Shown here: piece after piece, positions 1-8,223 of the stretch
Layout: every line of letters starts with the position of its first letter
Position numbering within the stretch: position 1 is the stretch's first letter
Source of the DNA: Thalassotalea sp. PS06
Lineage (GTDB): Bacteria > Pseudomonadota > Gammaproteobacteria > Enterobacterales > Alteromonadaceae
Length of the DNA stretch: 64,000 bases
Direction: 5' to 3'
NCBI RefSeq assembly: GCF_007197775.1
Contig: NZ_CP041638.1
Coordinates: 248,001-312,000, forward strand
Position numbers and translations under genes: made by a program
Notes under the pieces: model-generated
The model's input: only the letters and a program-made list of their open reading frames with translations
Databases searched by the model: none
What the model was told of the DNA's origin: nothing

Positions 1-1287
1 CACTGGATGCCTTTTACGGGTAATCGCCAGTTTAAGCAGGACCCAAGATTAATCACTGGTGCTCAAGGGCGTTATTACACAGACAGTTCAGGTCGTAAAA
101 TATTTGATGGCTTGTCGGGCTTATGGACCTGTGGCGCCGGCCACGGCCGTACAGAAATTGCCGAGGCAATTGCCAATCAGGCGAAGAACTTAGATTACTC
201 ACCGGCATTCCAGTTTGGCCAGCCGAAATCATTTGAGCTAGCTCACCGTATCAGTGAGTGGATGCCGGATAATTTAAATCGGGTATTTTTTACCGGCTCA
301 GGTTCCGAGTCCGTGGAAACGGCATTAAAAATCGCCCGAGGATATTGGCGTAAAAAAGGTCAGGCGAGCAAAACTCGTTTTATTGGCCGCGCTAAAGGCT
401 ATCATGGCGTTAACTGGGGTGGCATCAGTGTTGGCGGTATCGGTCCAAACCGGGCGCTTTATGGCCAGGGTATCGATGCCATTCATTTACCGCACACTAT
501 GTTGCCCGAAAACACCTTTGTTGAGGGAATGCCACAAACTGGAGCTCATCTAGCGGATGAGTTGGAGCAATTGATCGCCTTACATGATGCCAGTAATATC
601 GCTGCGGTTATTGTTGAGCCTATGGCTGGCAGTGCCGGGGTTATTCCACCACCGCAAGGTTACCTGCAAAAACTTCGTGAGATTTGTGACAGACACAATA
701 TTTTATTGATTTTTGACGAGGTGATTACCGCTTTCGGTCGTGTTGGCAGTAAAACGGGTGCCGAAGAGTTTGACGTCACCCCGGATCTGATGACTATCGC
801 CAAACAGATTACCAATGGTGTAGTGCCTATGGGGGCTGTGATTGCCAAGCAGGAAATATACGACACCTTTATGGAAACCGGTGGTCCGGATTATATGCTT
901 GAGCTTCCGCATGGTTATACCTATTCGGCACACCCTGTCGCTTGCGCGGCGGCATTGGCTACACTCGATATTCTTGAAAACGAGCAACTAATCGAGCGTT
1001 CTGCCACGATGGCGCCAGAATTTGCAGAAAAACTACATGCGCTGAAAGGTGCGAATCATGTCACTGATATTCGTAATTACGGCCTGGCCGGTGGCGTAAC
1101 CATTGCTGCTAAAGATGGTCAACCGGCGTTACGTCCTTATGAAATAGCGATGAATTGCTGGCAAAAAGGCTTTTACGTACGTTATGGCGGCGACACTATT
1201 CAGTTGGGTTTGCCATTTACTACAGAATCCGACGAAATCGATTTACTTATTAATGCTCTGGGTGATGCCCTGAGTGAAACCGAATAA
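1..1287 (+). CDS. Beta-alanine/omega-amino acid:pyruvate aminotransferase, 5' end cut by window
   Basis: This is a class III PLP aminotransferase of the omega-amino acid:pyruvate type. It would move the amino group of beta-alanine to pyruvate, giving malonate semialdehyde. The frame is open from base 1 (codons for H and W precede the first ATG at base 7), and family members carry about 20 more N-terminal residues with HWMPF inside the protein, so the true start lies outside the window. Visible motifs are the FFTGSGSESVETA turn, FDEVITAFGR (cofactor-ring Asp) and TIAKQITNG with the Schiff-base Lys at base 802. It is followed after 61 bp by a malonate-semialdehyde dehydrogenase on the same strand, which would consume its product. 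This context supports beta-alanine over other omega-amines. Family assignment is firm; the exact substrate is inferred. Confidence 0.9.
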   Translation, partial: HWMPFTGNRQFKQDPRLITGAQGRYYTDSSGRKIFDGLSGLWTCGAGHGRTEIAEAIANQAKNLDYSPAFQFGQPKSFELAHRISEWMPDNLNRVFFTGSGSESVETALKIARGYWRKKGQASKTRFIGRAKGYHGVNWGGISVGGIGPNRALYGQGIDAIHLPHTMLPENTFVEGMPQTGAHLADELEQLIALHDASNIAAVIVEPMAGSAGVIPPPQGYLQKLREICDRHNILLIFDEVITAFGRVGSKTGAEEFDVTPDLMTIAKQITNGVVPMGAVIAKQEIYDTFMETGGPDYMLELPHGYTYSAHPVACAAALATLDILENEQLIERSATMAPEFAEKLHALKGANHVTDIRNYGLAGGVTIAAKDGQPALRPYEIAMNCWQKGFYVRYGGDTIQLGLPFTTESDEIDLLINALGDALSETE

Positions 1288-1348
1288 TATCAATCGCGAT
1301 TGATTGAAAAACAATTAACCCATTTTAGAAGTAAGTGAGAACAACACT

Positions 1349-2839
1349 ATGTCCACCATCGGCCACTTGATAAACGGCGAAGATATTCAATTAGATGAAG
1401 CAAAACAATCGGTCTTTAACCCGGCAACCGGCGAAGCCGAAAAATCAGTACTGCTGGCGAGTCAGTCCACCGTGGAAGAAGCGATTGCCAGTGCGCAGGC
1501 GGCTTTTCCAGAGTGGCGCAATACACCACCGATTAAGCGTGCTCGTATCATGTTTCGCTTTAAGGAATTGTTAGAACAAAATGCCGACGAAATCTGTCGT
1601 TTGATTGGTGAAGAGCATGGCAAAATCAGCCATGATGCTGCTGGTGAATTACAGCGTGGTATTGAGAACGTTGAGTTTGCCTGTGCAGCGCCACACCTGT
1701 TAAAAGGCGAGCACAGCCGTAACGTTGGACCAGGCATTGATTCCTGGAGTGAATTTCAACCTCTCGGTGTCGTTGCCGGTATTACCCCTTTTAACTTTCC
1801 TGCCATGGTCCCTATGTGGATGTTCCCGTTAGCAATCGTCTGTGGTAACACCTTTGTGTTAAAACCTTCCGAGCGCGATCCAAGCTCTACCATGTTTATC
1901 GCCAAACTATTACACGAAGCCGGTTTACCACCGGGCGTACTGAATGTCGTTAACGGCGATAAAGTTGCCGTTGATACACTGCTAACCGATGAGCGCGTTA
2001 AAGCGGTTAGCTTTGTTGGTTCGACACCAATCGCCGAATACATTTATGCGACGGCCAGTGCCAATGGCAAACGCTGCCAGGCTTTAGGTGGTGCTAAAAA
2101 CCACGCCATCATTATGCCGGATGCGGATATGGACAATGCCGTTAATCAGCTTCTTGGTGCAGCATTTGGTTCTTCTGGTGAGCGTTGTATGGCGTTGTCT
2201 GTGGCGGTTGCTGTTGGTGATAAAGCCGGAGATGAGCTGGTCGCTAAAATGAAAACGGCGATGGAAGGCCTGAAAGTCGGCGCCTATTCTGATGCCAGCA
2301 ATGACTTTGGTCCGGTTATCACCTGCCAGCATCGTGATCGCGTAAATGGTCTTATTGGCAGTGCTGAAGAGCAGGGCGCTACCGTTGTTGTCGATGGCCG
2401 TAATCCAGAAGTTGCGGGTCACCCTGATGGCTATTTTGTCGGGGCGACATTAATTGACGGTGTAACTCCGCAAATGGACAGTTACAAGGTTGAGATTTTT
2501 GGACCGGTGCTGCAGGTAGTGCGTGTTAAAACTATGCAAGAAGCGATGCAGCTAATTGATGATCATGAATATGGTAACGGCACCTGTATCTTTACTCGTG
2601 ATGGTGAAGCGGCGCGTTATTTCTCAGATCATATCCAGGTTGGCATGGTTGGTATCAATGTACCTTTACCCGTACCTGTTGCTTATCATAGCTTTGGTGG
2701 TTGGAAGCGTTCTTTATTCGGCGACCTTCACGCCTATGGCCCTGACGGTATTCGTTTTTACACCAAACGCAAAACCATTACCCAGCGCTGGCCATCAAGT
2801 GGCGTGCGTGAAGGTGTAAGTTTCTCTTTCCCTAGTTAA
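1349..2839 (+). CDS. mmsA: CoA-acylating (methyl)malonate-semialdehyde dehydrogenase
   Basis: ALDH-superfamily enzyme of 496 aa, the usual length for MmsA. It converts malonate semialdehyde (or methylmalonate semialdehyde) plus CoA and NAD+ to acetyl-CoA (or propionyl-CoA), CO2 and NADH. The catalytic Cys is residue 280 in GERCMALS, a signature of this subfamily. The general-base Glu of other ALDHs is absent (ALGGAKNH instead of ELGGK), as is normal for the CoA-dependent MMSDH group. PFNFPAMVPMWMFP is also typical. It sits between the beta-alanine aminotransferase and a cupin gene, forming a likely operon that turns beta-alanine into acetyl-CoA. A valine or myo-inositol role is possible, but no other genes of those pathways are seen nearby. 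Confidence 0.93.
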   Translation: MSTIGHLINGEDIQLDEAKQSVFNPATGEAEKSVLLASQSTVEEAIASAQAAFPEWRNTPPIKRARIMFRFKELLEQNADEICRLIGEEHGKISHDAAGELQRGIENVEFACAAPHLLKGEHSRNVGPGIDSWSEFQPLGVVAGITPFNFPAMVPMWMFPLAIVCGNTFVLKPSERDPSSTMFIAKLLHEAGLPPGVLNVVNGDKVAVDTLLTDERVKAVSFVGSTPIAEYIYATASANGKRCQALGGAKNHAIIMPDADMDNAVNQLLGAAFGSSGERCMALSVAVAVGDKAGDELVAKMKTAMEGLKVGAYSDASNDFGPVITCQHRDRVNGLIGSAEEQGATVVVDGRNPEVAGHPDGYFVGATLIDGVTPQMDSYKVEIFGPVLQVVRVKTMQEAMQLIDDHEYGNGTCIFTRDGEAARYFSDHIQVGMVGINVPLPVPVAYHSFGGWKRSLFGDLHAYGPDGIRFYTKRKTITQRWPSSGVREGVSFSFPS

Positions 2840-2847
2840 TACCTATT

Positions 2848-2873
2848 AGGCGGGTTAATCCCGCCTTCTTCAA
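2848..2873 (+). terminator. Hairpin after mmsA
   Basis: AGGCGGG and CCCGCCT arms around a 5-nt loop are followed by a short, mixed T-rich tract (TCTTC). It lies between mmsA and the cupin gene, so it may act as a partial terminator or an mRNA 3' end rather than a full stop. Confidence 0.5.
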
Positions 2874-2895
2874 AGCAATGCAGTAAACGCTATTT

Positions 2896-3570
2896 ATGTC
2901 AGAACAAATCAAAATCTTTAACACTCAGATTGAGTCATTGGCAGCTGAGCCGGATGAGCTGAGCGATGATATGTTTGCATCCGAGATGCCCATTCAACAT
3001 ACCCATGAGTTTTTATCCGATGAAGATAAAGGTATCTATATCGGACTTTGGGATACCACTAGCATGCGAGAGGTCGCAGGTGCTTACCCGATGGAAGAAT
3101 TTATGGTGGTATTGGAGGGTAAAGCTGATATTGCCCTGCAATCTGGCTCGAATGCGGGAAAGGTTCGCCAGGTACATACTGATGAGGGCTTTGTGATCGC
3201 CCACGGAACTGATTGTCAGTGGCAACAACAGGGTTATCTGAAAAAGCTGTTTGTGATTGTTGAAAACTCAGAGCTTTGCCCGGTTAATTCTGATGTTGAA
3301 GATATCCGAATATTCGGACCAGAACACAGCGATGAGCCTTATCTGAATGGGGCAAAAAGCTTTGTGGTTTATCCCTGGTCAGTATTTACTCAGGATAAAG
3401 ACAAGCTACCTGAAGCCTCGTTAGCAGTCGTCTACTGTCAGCATGGACGAGGTCAATACCAAACGGATACGTGTGAGGAAAAGCAGGTAATGCTGATTGA
3501 AAATTTTGAATCAGCAAAGTTTGCATCTACCCCCCAATCGAGTGGTTTTGTTGTCCTTATTATCGAATAG
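2896..3570 (+). CDS. Cupin-domain protein (DUF861/Cupin_3-like)
   Basis: A 224-aa cytosolic protein without signal peptide or membrane segment. The region around residues 60-125 (EFMVVLEGKADI, then a conserved glycine/histidine beta-hairpin) resembles Cupin_3/DUF861 proteins, the family of (S)-ureidoglycine aminohydrolase-like and sugar-binding cupins. A second, weaker beta-rich half follows (GAKSFVVYPWSVF...VVYCQHGRGQYQTDT), so it may be a degenerate bicupin. Such cupins often accompany FAD oxidases and aldehyde dehydrogenases for amine catabolism, and here the gene lies between mmsA and an aminoaldehyde dehydrogenase. No catalytic activity can be read from the sequence. A ligand-sensing or isomerase role is as likely as a hydrolase role. 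Confidence 0.7.
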   Translation: MSEQIKIFNTQIESLAAEPDELSDDMFASEMPIQHTHEFLSDEDKGIYIGLWDTTSMREVAGAYPMEEFMVVLEGKADIALQSGSNAGKVRQVHTDEGFVIAHGTDCQWQQQGYLKKLFVIVENSELCPVNSDVEDIRIFGPEHSDEPYLNGAKSFVVYPWSVFTQDKDKLPEASLAVVYCQHGRGQYQTDTCEEKQVMLIENFESAKFASTPQSSGFVVLIIE

Positions 3571-3601
3571 TATTAAACCAAGATATTATTGACCATAAAC
3601 C

Positions 3602-3639
3602 AATTTAATGAACATAATAGGTAAAGTGTTCAATAAATT
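3602..3639. promoter_or_regulatory. Candidate PuuR-type operator pair upstream of the aminoaldehyde dehydrogenase
   Basis: AATTTAATGAACA (3602-3614) and AGTGTTCAATAAATT (3625-3639) are inverted near-copies of each other. The half-site TTTAATGAACA closely resembles the E. coli PuuR operator consensus as I recall it (AAAATATAATGAACA). The site lies 58-95 bp before the start of the ALDH gene. Similar sequences occur before puuB/puuC, the TonB receptor and puuD in this window. Confidence 0.55.
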
Positions 3640-3696
3640 TAACAATATAAAGCCAAAATAAATCAAACGATTTCAGGGAATAGCAAAGGCAGCATT

Positions 3697-5172
3697 ATGA
3701 CATTTAAACATTACATCGACGGCCAATGGCAGTTAGCCGATAGTCAGAATTCATTTGTCACCATTAACCCGGCAACCGAACAACCAATTAAGGAAGTGGC
3801 TGCGGGAAACCATGTGGATATTGATAACGCGGTTAACGCGGCTCGTAATGCATTTGAACATGGCCCCTGGCCACGTCTGTCTGGTAAGGAACGTGGCGCT
3901 TATTTAAGAAAAATTGCCGCATTAATTAATGAACGTTTGTCAGAGCTGGCGAAACTTGAAGTTGAAGACAATGGAAAACCCTATCCAGAGGCGGAGTGGG
4001 ACATTGAAGATACTGCCGGTTGCTTTGAATTTTACGCGGAACTGGCTGAAAAAATGGATGAGCAGGAAGAGCAGGTAATTGAGCTTCCTGAACCAAGATT
4101 TTCCAGTAAAGCGATTAAAGAACCAGTCGGTGTTGCCGGCGCCATCATTCCCTGGAATTTCCCAATGTTAATGGCAGCCTGGAAAGTTGCACCGGCGTTA
4201 GCCGCTGGCTGTACTATGGTACTAAAGCCGTCAGAAGTAACACCGCTGACCGCAATTGCACTTGCAGAAATTGCCGAACAGGCTGAGTTACCTGCCGGAG
4301 TACTGAATATTGTCACTGGTACCGGCCCGGAAGCCGGTCAGCCACTTGCCGAGCATCCGGATGTCGATAAGATGGCATTTACCGGGTCTGTTCCTACGGG
4401 TAGCAGAATTATGTCGATGGCGGCTAATCAGGTGAAAAATATCAGCCTTGAATTAGGTGGTAAGTCACCGTTGATCATTTTTTCCGATACCGATATTGAG
4501 CAGGCCGTTGAGTGGATCATGTTCGGTATTTTCTGGAACCAGGGTCAGGTTTGTTCAGCAACATCAAGGGTATTGGTTGAAGAATCATTGTATCCACAAC
4601 TGATGGAACGTCTGGTTGAAGAAGCGAAGAAAATTACCATTGGAGAAGGTAACCAGGAAGGTATTTTACTAGGCCCATTGGTTAATGAAGCCCAGTATCA
4701 AAAAGTCCTGGCGGCAATCGACAAAGGCCAGCAAGAAGGCGCGACATTGGTTTGCGGCGGTGGCCGTCCTGAACATCTACAAACCGGTTACTATATCGAG
4801 CCAACAGTATTTGCTGATGTTTCTGAAGATTCCTGGATTTGGAATGAAGAAATCTTTGGCCCTGTGGTTTGCGTTAAATCATTTAAGACTGAAGAGCAGG
4901 CCGTTGCCCTTGCTAATAACAGTAGATTCGGTCTGGCCGGTGCGGTGATGTCAAAAGATTTGCAACGTTGTGATCGTGTGGCTCGCGCTTTAAGAGCTGG
5001 AATTATCTGGACTAATTGTTCACAGCCAACTTTTGTCGAAGCGCCATGGGGTGGTTACAAACAATCCGGTATTGGTCGTGAACTGGGAACATGGGGATTA
5101 AATAACTATCTGGAAACTAAGCAAATTACCGCTTACGACCCAGAACAGCCATGGGGATGGTACATAAAATAA
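3697..5172 (+). CDS. Aminoaldehyde dehydrogenase, ALDH10/betaine-aldehyde-dehydrogenase type
   Basis: NAD-dependent aldehyde dehydrogenase of 491 aa. The general base is Glu252 (ELGGKSP) and the nucleophile is Cys286 (NQGQVCSATSR). The NCSQPTFVEAPWGGYKQSGIGRELG segment near the C-terminus and the WNEEIFGPVVCVK stretch look much more like plant ALDH10 betaine/aminoaldehyde dehydrogenases than like E. coli PuuC. That family oxidises 3-aminopropanal, 4-aminobutanal and betaine aldehyde. With the beta-alanine aminotransferase and MmsA just upstream, 3-aminopropanal to beta-alanine is the most economical reading (inference). An upstream pair of PuuR-like half-sites suggests polyamine control. A choline-to-betaine role is less likely because no choline dehydrogenase is nearby. 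Confidence 0.88.
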   Translation: MTFKHYIDGQWQLADSQNSFVTINPATEQPIKEVAAGNHVDIDNAVNAARNAFEHGPWPRLSGKERGAYLRKIAALINERLSELAKLEVEDNGKPYPEAEWDIEDTAGCFEFYAELAEKMDEQEEQVIELPEPRFSSKAIKEPVGVAGAIIPWNFPMLMAAWKVAPALAAGCTMVLKPSEVTPLTAIALAEIAEQAELPAGVLNIVTGTGPEAGQPLAEHPDVDKMAFTGSVPTGSRIMSMAANQVKNISLELGGKSPLIIFSDTDIEQAVEWIMFGIFWNQGQVCSATSRVLVEESLYPQLMERLVEEAKKITIGEGNQEGILLGPLVNEAQYQKVLAAIDKGQQEGATLVCGGGRPEHLQTGYYIEPTVFADVSEDSWIWNEEIFGPVVCVKSFKTEEQAVALANNSRFGLAGAVMSKDLQRCDRVARALRAGIIWTNCSQPTFVEAPWGGYKQSGIGRELGTWGLNNYLETKQITAYDPEQPWGWYIK

Positions 5173-5256
5173 CCCAGTTTAGTGGAGTTTCTTAAACCAC
5201 AACAAGCTTGAAAATTACCACTCAAGCCACTAATAACAATATAAACGAGAGGATTT

Positions 5257-6666
5257 ATGCAGTACGCCGAAGCGTTAAAAGATTCAAAATATGGTTCAGT
5301 ATGGCTCGATTCACCGGATCGCCCTGAACCAGAGCCTGCTTTGGAAGAGAATATTACCTGCGAGTTATTAGTGGTCGGTGGTGGATTCACCGGCCTATGG
5401 GGTGCCCTGCAAGCTAAAGAGCGCCGTCCTGACTTAGATATCGTCTTAATCGAAAAAACCTTTATTGCCGACGGTGCATCTGGTCGTAACGGTGGGTTTT
5501 TAAGTGCCGATCTGGCCCACGGCGAGGCCAATACCGAACATCATTTTCCGGGTGAAGAAGAAGTCCTTTATGAACTAGGAAAGCAAAACCTTCGGGAAAT
5601 GCTAGCGACGTTCAAGAAATACAATATTGATGCCCATTATGAATGTGTTGGCGAAACCGAAGTTGCGGTCGATGAAGGCCAGCTGAAAGATCTGCGTGAA
5701 TATTACGAAGAAGAAAAGGCGGCAGGGGAAGACGTTACCTGGTTCAATGAAGAAGAAATGCAGGAACAGGTTAACTCGCCAACCTATAAAGCCGGCTTAC
5801 TGTTTCACAATGGCCTTGATGGTATCGTCAACCCAGCAAGAATTTGCTGGGGATTAAAACGGGTGTTGCTTGAACTGGGCGTGCGTATTTATGAGCATAC
5901 GCCTGTCGATAAACTATTGCCACGTTCAAGACAGCGCATGAAGGCATTTTGTCCAAGCGGCATTATCACTTGTAAAAAAGTCCTGATGGGCACCAACGCA
6001 TTTCGCAGTCCGGTTCGTAAAATACGGAAATCGATAATCCCGGTTTGGGATTATCAGATTGCTACCGAGCCGTTAACGCAAGAGCAGCTTGAATTGATTG
6101 GCTGGGATAAATTTCACCATGCTCTTGGTGAATTCAATAATATGTTCCACTATTATCGTCTGACCAAGGATAAGCGTATCACCTGGGGCGGCGGTGGTGC
6201 GGTTCGTTACTATTACAATAAAAACATATCCCGTCGCGATTGTGCTGACGTTCCAGAAGCTTTTGAACAACTGGCAAAAGAGTTCTTTGAGACCTTTCCG
6301 CAATTAGAAGGCATTAAGTTTACCCATCGCTGGAGCGGTATTATTGCCACCTCAACCCGTTTTTGTATGGTGCCAGGCAGTGCCTATGATGGCCGGGTTG
6401 CCTGGGCCGTTGGTTACACTGGCCTTGGCGTAGGTGCATCTCGTTTTGGTGCGAGAATCGCGCTGGAGCTTCTTGGCTATGATCCATCGGAGATCCTGGA
6501 TTTACAGTTTGTTCAGAAAAAACCCATGCCATGGGCACCTGAGCCAATTCGCTGGATAGGTTATAAGTTGACCCATGCCGCACTGGTCAAAGCCGACCAA
6601 AACAATGGTAAGCGCGGCCTGTGGTTGAAGCTACTTGATAAGCTCAACATGGGCTTTACCTGCTAA
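5257..6666 (+). CDS. FAD-dependent amine oxidoreductase (DAO family, PuuB-like)
   Basis: A 469-aa member of the D-amino-acid-oxidase/glycine-oxidase fold. The Rossmann dinucleotide motif VVGGGFTGLWGA starts near residue 38 and is followed by the GASGRNGGFLSADLAHG FAD-binding segment. It should oxidise an amine C-N bond, passing electrons to O2 or an acceptor. Gamma-glutamylputrescine or a polyamine is the likely substrate, given the aminoaldehyde dehydrogenase 84 bp upstream that would take the aldehyde. It is closest in architecture to the oxidase at 59474-60871 (shared WLDS-DRP-PEP N-terminus and long C-terminal tail), and less like the two shorter PuuB homologues. GAGAGGA precedes the ATG closely. 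A palindromic terminator follows at 6691. Confidence 0.85.
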   Translation: MQYAEALKDSKYGSVWLDSPDRPEPEPALEENITCELLVVGGGFTGLWGALQAKERRPDLDIVLIEKTFIADGASGRNGGFLSADLAHGEANTEHHFPGEEEVLYELGKQNLREMLATFKKYNIDAHYECVGETEVAVDEGQLKDLREYYEEEKAAGEDVTWFNEEEMQEQVNSPTYKAGLLFHNGLDGIVNPARICWGLKRVLLELGVRIYEHTPVDKLLPRSRQRMKAFCPSGIITCKKVLMGTNAFRSPVRKIRKSIIPVWDYQIATEPLTQEQLELIGWDKFHHALGEFNNMFHYYRLTKDKRITWGGGGAVRYYYNKNISRRDCADVPEAFEQLAKEFFETFPQLEGIKFTHRWSGIIATSTRFCMVPGSAYDGRVAWAVGYTGLGVGASRFGARIALELLGYDPSEILDLQFVQKKPMPWAPEPIRWIGYKLTHAALVKADQNNGKRGLWLKLLDKLNMGFTC

Positions 6667-6690
6667 TAACCGTCAGCACTTGCTAATAAA

Positions 6691-6715
6691 AAAGCCCGGA
6701 AATTTCCGGGCTTTT
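6691..6715. terminator. Bidirectional terminator between convergent oxidase genes
   Basis: AAAGCCCGGA and TCCGGGCTTT arms with a short A/T loop, with A-run on one side and T-run on the other. It lies between the convergent ends of the two FAD oxidase genes and can serve both strands. Confidence 0.85.
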
Positions 6716-6753
6716 CTGTATGTGTGTATTACGAATAGCGGTAAGGGGTGTGA

Positions 6754-8040
6754 TTACCAACCAAGTTTGTCACGCACGCCGTAATACCAGGCGCCAAGTT
6801 TGGTAAAAGGTACCCGCATCATTCTGCCACCCGGGAAAGGGTAATGGGGCAGGGAGGTGAATACATCGAAACGACCGGTTTCGCCATCAATGGCTTCGGC
6901 TAATAAGCGTCCTGCCAGATGTGTGGTGTTAACGCCATGACCACTGTAACCCTGGGTATAATAGGTATTGTCACCAATTTTACCTAGCTGCGGTAAGCGG
7001 CTTAAGGTAAGCAGAAAATCACCACCCCAGGCATAATCGATGTTAATGCCTTTTAATGCCGGAAATACCTTTTCAAATCGTGGGCGCAGGTAATTCTCAA
7101 TACTAGTTGGATCGCCGCCGCCATAGGTTACGCCGCCACCAAATAACAGACGATTATCTGCCGTTAACCGATAATAATCGAGTTTATAATTCATATCCTC
7201 AACACAGTATCCAGAAGGGATTAATCGCTGTGCTAAGTCATCAGGCAATACTTCAGTGGTGATTATCTGAGTGCCACAAGGCATCGACTTTCGAGCCAGT
7301 TTTGGCTCAAGATTTCCCATATAGGCGTTACCGGCTAATACAACTTTACGAGCCTTGACTCGTCCTTTGGCGGTGATCACTTCACTAAGGTTTTCTCCAT
7401 TGCCATGTTTTATCTCGACAACTTTAGATTGTTCGTAGATAACACCACCAAGCTCGCTAAATGCCCGGGCTTCTTCCAAGGCTAATTTAAGCGGATGAAT
7501 ATGACCGCAATGCTCATCTACCAACCCCCCTACATAGGATTCAGTATTTACTATCTGGGAGATCTCCGATTTATCCACCAGGCGCAACTTATCGTTGCCA
7601 AAGCGTTCCCACAGCGCTTTTTTATCGGCAAGTTCCTGCATTTGCTTGTCAGTAAATGCTGCGAAAAAGCCGCCGTGCTTATAATCGACATTGAGCTTAT
7701 ATTTTTCGATAAAACCGCGAATAATATCGGCACCTTCGAAGGCCATATCACCCATAGCTGATGCGGTGTCTTTGCCGTAATGACGTTCAATATGATCAAT
7801 ATCACGGCTAAAACTGTTGACCAGTTGGCCACCGTTTCGCCCAGAAGCTCCGAAACCAATTTTCGCTGCTTCTAATAAGGTAACCTGATAGCCTTTCTCC
7901 CGAAGTGAGATAGCGGTTGCAAGACCACTATAACCGCCACCTACAACACAGATATCGGTTTCTACCGCTTCTTGCAATACTGGATAGTCGGTTGTTCGAT
8001 TGCTGCTGGCGGCATAATAAGAATTGGGATATTGAGACAT
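6754..8040 (-). CDS. puuB: Gamma-glutamylputrescine oxidase homologue PuuB
   Basis: 428 aa, almost the length of E. coli PuuB (about 426). It has the N-terminal FAD Rossmann motif VVGGGYSGLATAISL near residue 33, GASGRNGGQLV near residue 66, and the C-terminal FAD contact YTQGYSGHGVNTTHLAG. It would oxidise gamma-glutamylputrescine to gamma-glutamyl-gamma-aminobutyraldehyde with release of ammonia and H2O2. It is divergent from puuC, whose product takes the next step, and the 183-bp gap between them carries a palindromic PuuR-like site. The encoded start ATG at 8040 has AAGG upstream. A second close homologue lies at 16733-18016, so one of the two may act on another polyamine. Confidence 0.9.
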   Translation of the reverse strand: MSQYPNSYYAASSNRTTDYPVLQEAVETDICVVGGGYSGLATAISLREKGYQVTLLEAAKIGFGASGRNGGQLVNSFSRDIDHIERHYGKDTASAMGDMAFEGADIIRGFIEKYKLNVDYKHGGFFAAFTDKQMQELADKKALWERFGNDKLRLVDKSEISQIVNTESYVGGLVDEHCGHIHPLKLALEEARAFSELGGVIYEQSKVVEIKHGNGENLSEVITAKGRVKARKVVLAGNAYMGNLEPKLARKSMPCGTQIITTEVLPDDLAQRLIPSGYCVEDMNYKLDYYRLTADNRLLFGGGVTYGGGDPTSIENYLRPRFEKVFPALKGINIDYAWGGDFLLTLSRLPQLGKIGDNTYYTQGYSGHGVNTTHLAGRLLAEAIDGETGRFDVFTSLPHYPFPGGRMMRVPFTKLGAWYYGVRDKLGW

Positions 8041-8064
8041 AAGTACCTTAAACTGGTGGAATTT

Positions 8065-8084
8065 GGTGTTCTATATTTTGAACA
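8065..8084. promoter_or_regulatory. Palindromic PuuR-like operator between puuB and puuC
   Basis: GGTGTTCTATATTTTGAACA contains the symmetric core TGTTC-N8-GAACA. Read on the minus strand, one arm is AAAATATAGAACA, very close to the E. coli PuuR consensus as I recall it. It lies 25-44 bp upstream of the puuB start codon and 140-159 bp upstream of puuC, so it can repress both directions. Confidence 0.65.
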
Positions 8085-8223
8085 AAAGCCGACGGCAATG
8101 TCAATTAATTGCGAATAAATTCCGTTAACTGTAAAAAATATTGAAATATCATCGGTGCTTATGTAGTTTATCTGTTAAATTTATTCCTTAGCAACATCAT
8201 CTGTGATGCAACTGGAGCAGAAA

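Noticed and set aside
2556..2819. Overlapping frames inside the dehydrogenase and oxidase genes
   Set aside because: They are in other frames of genes with clear homology and carry no ribosome binding site.
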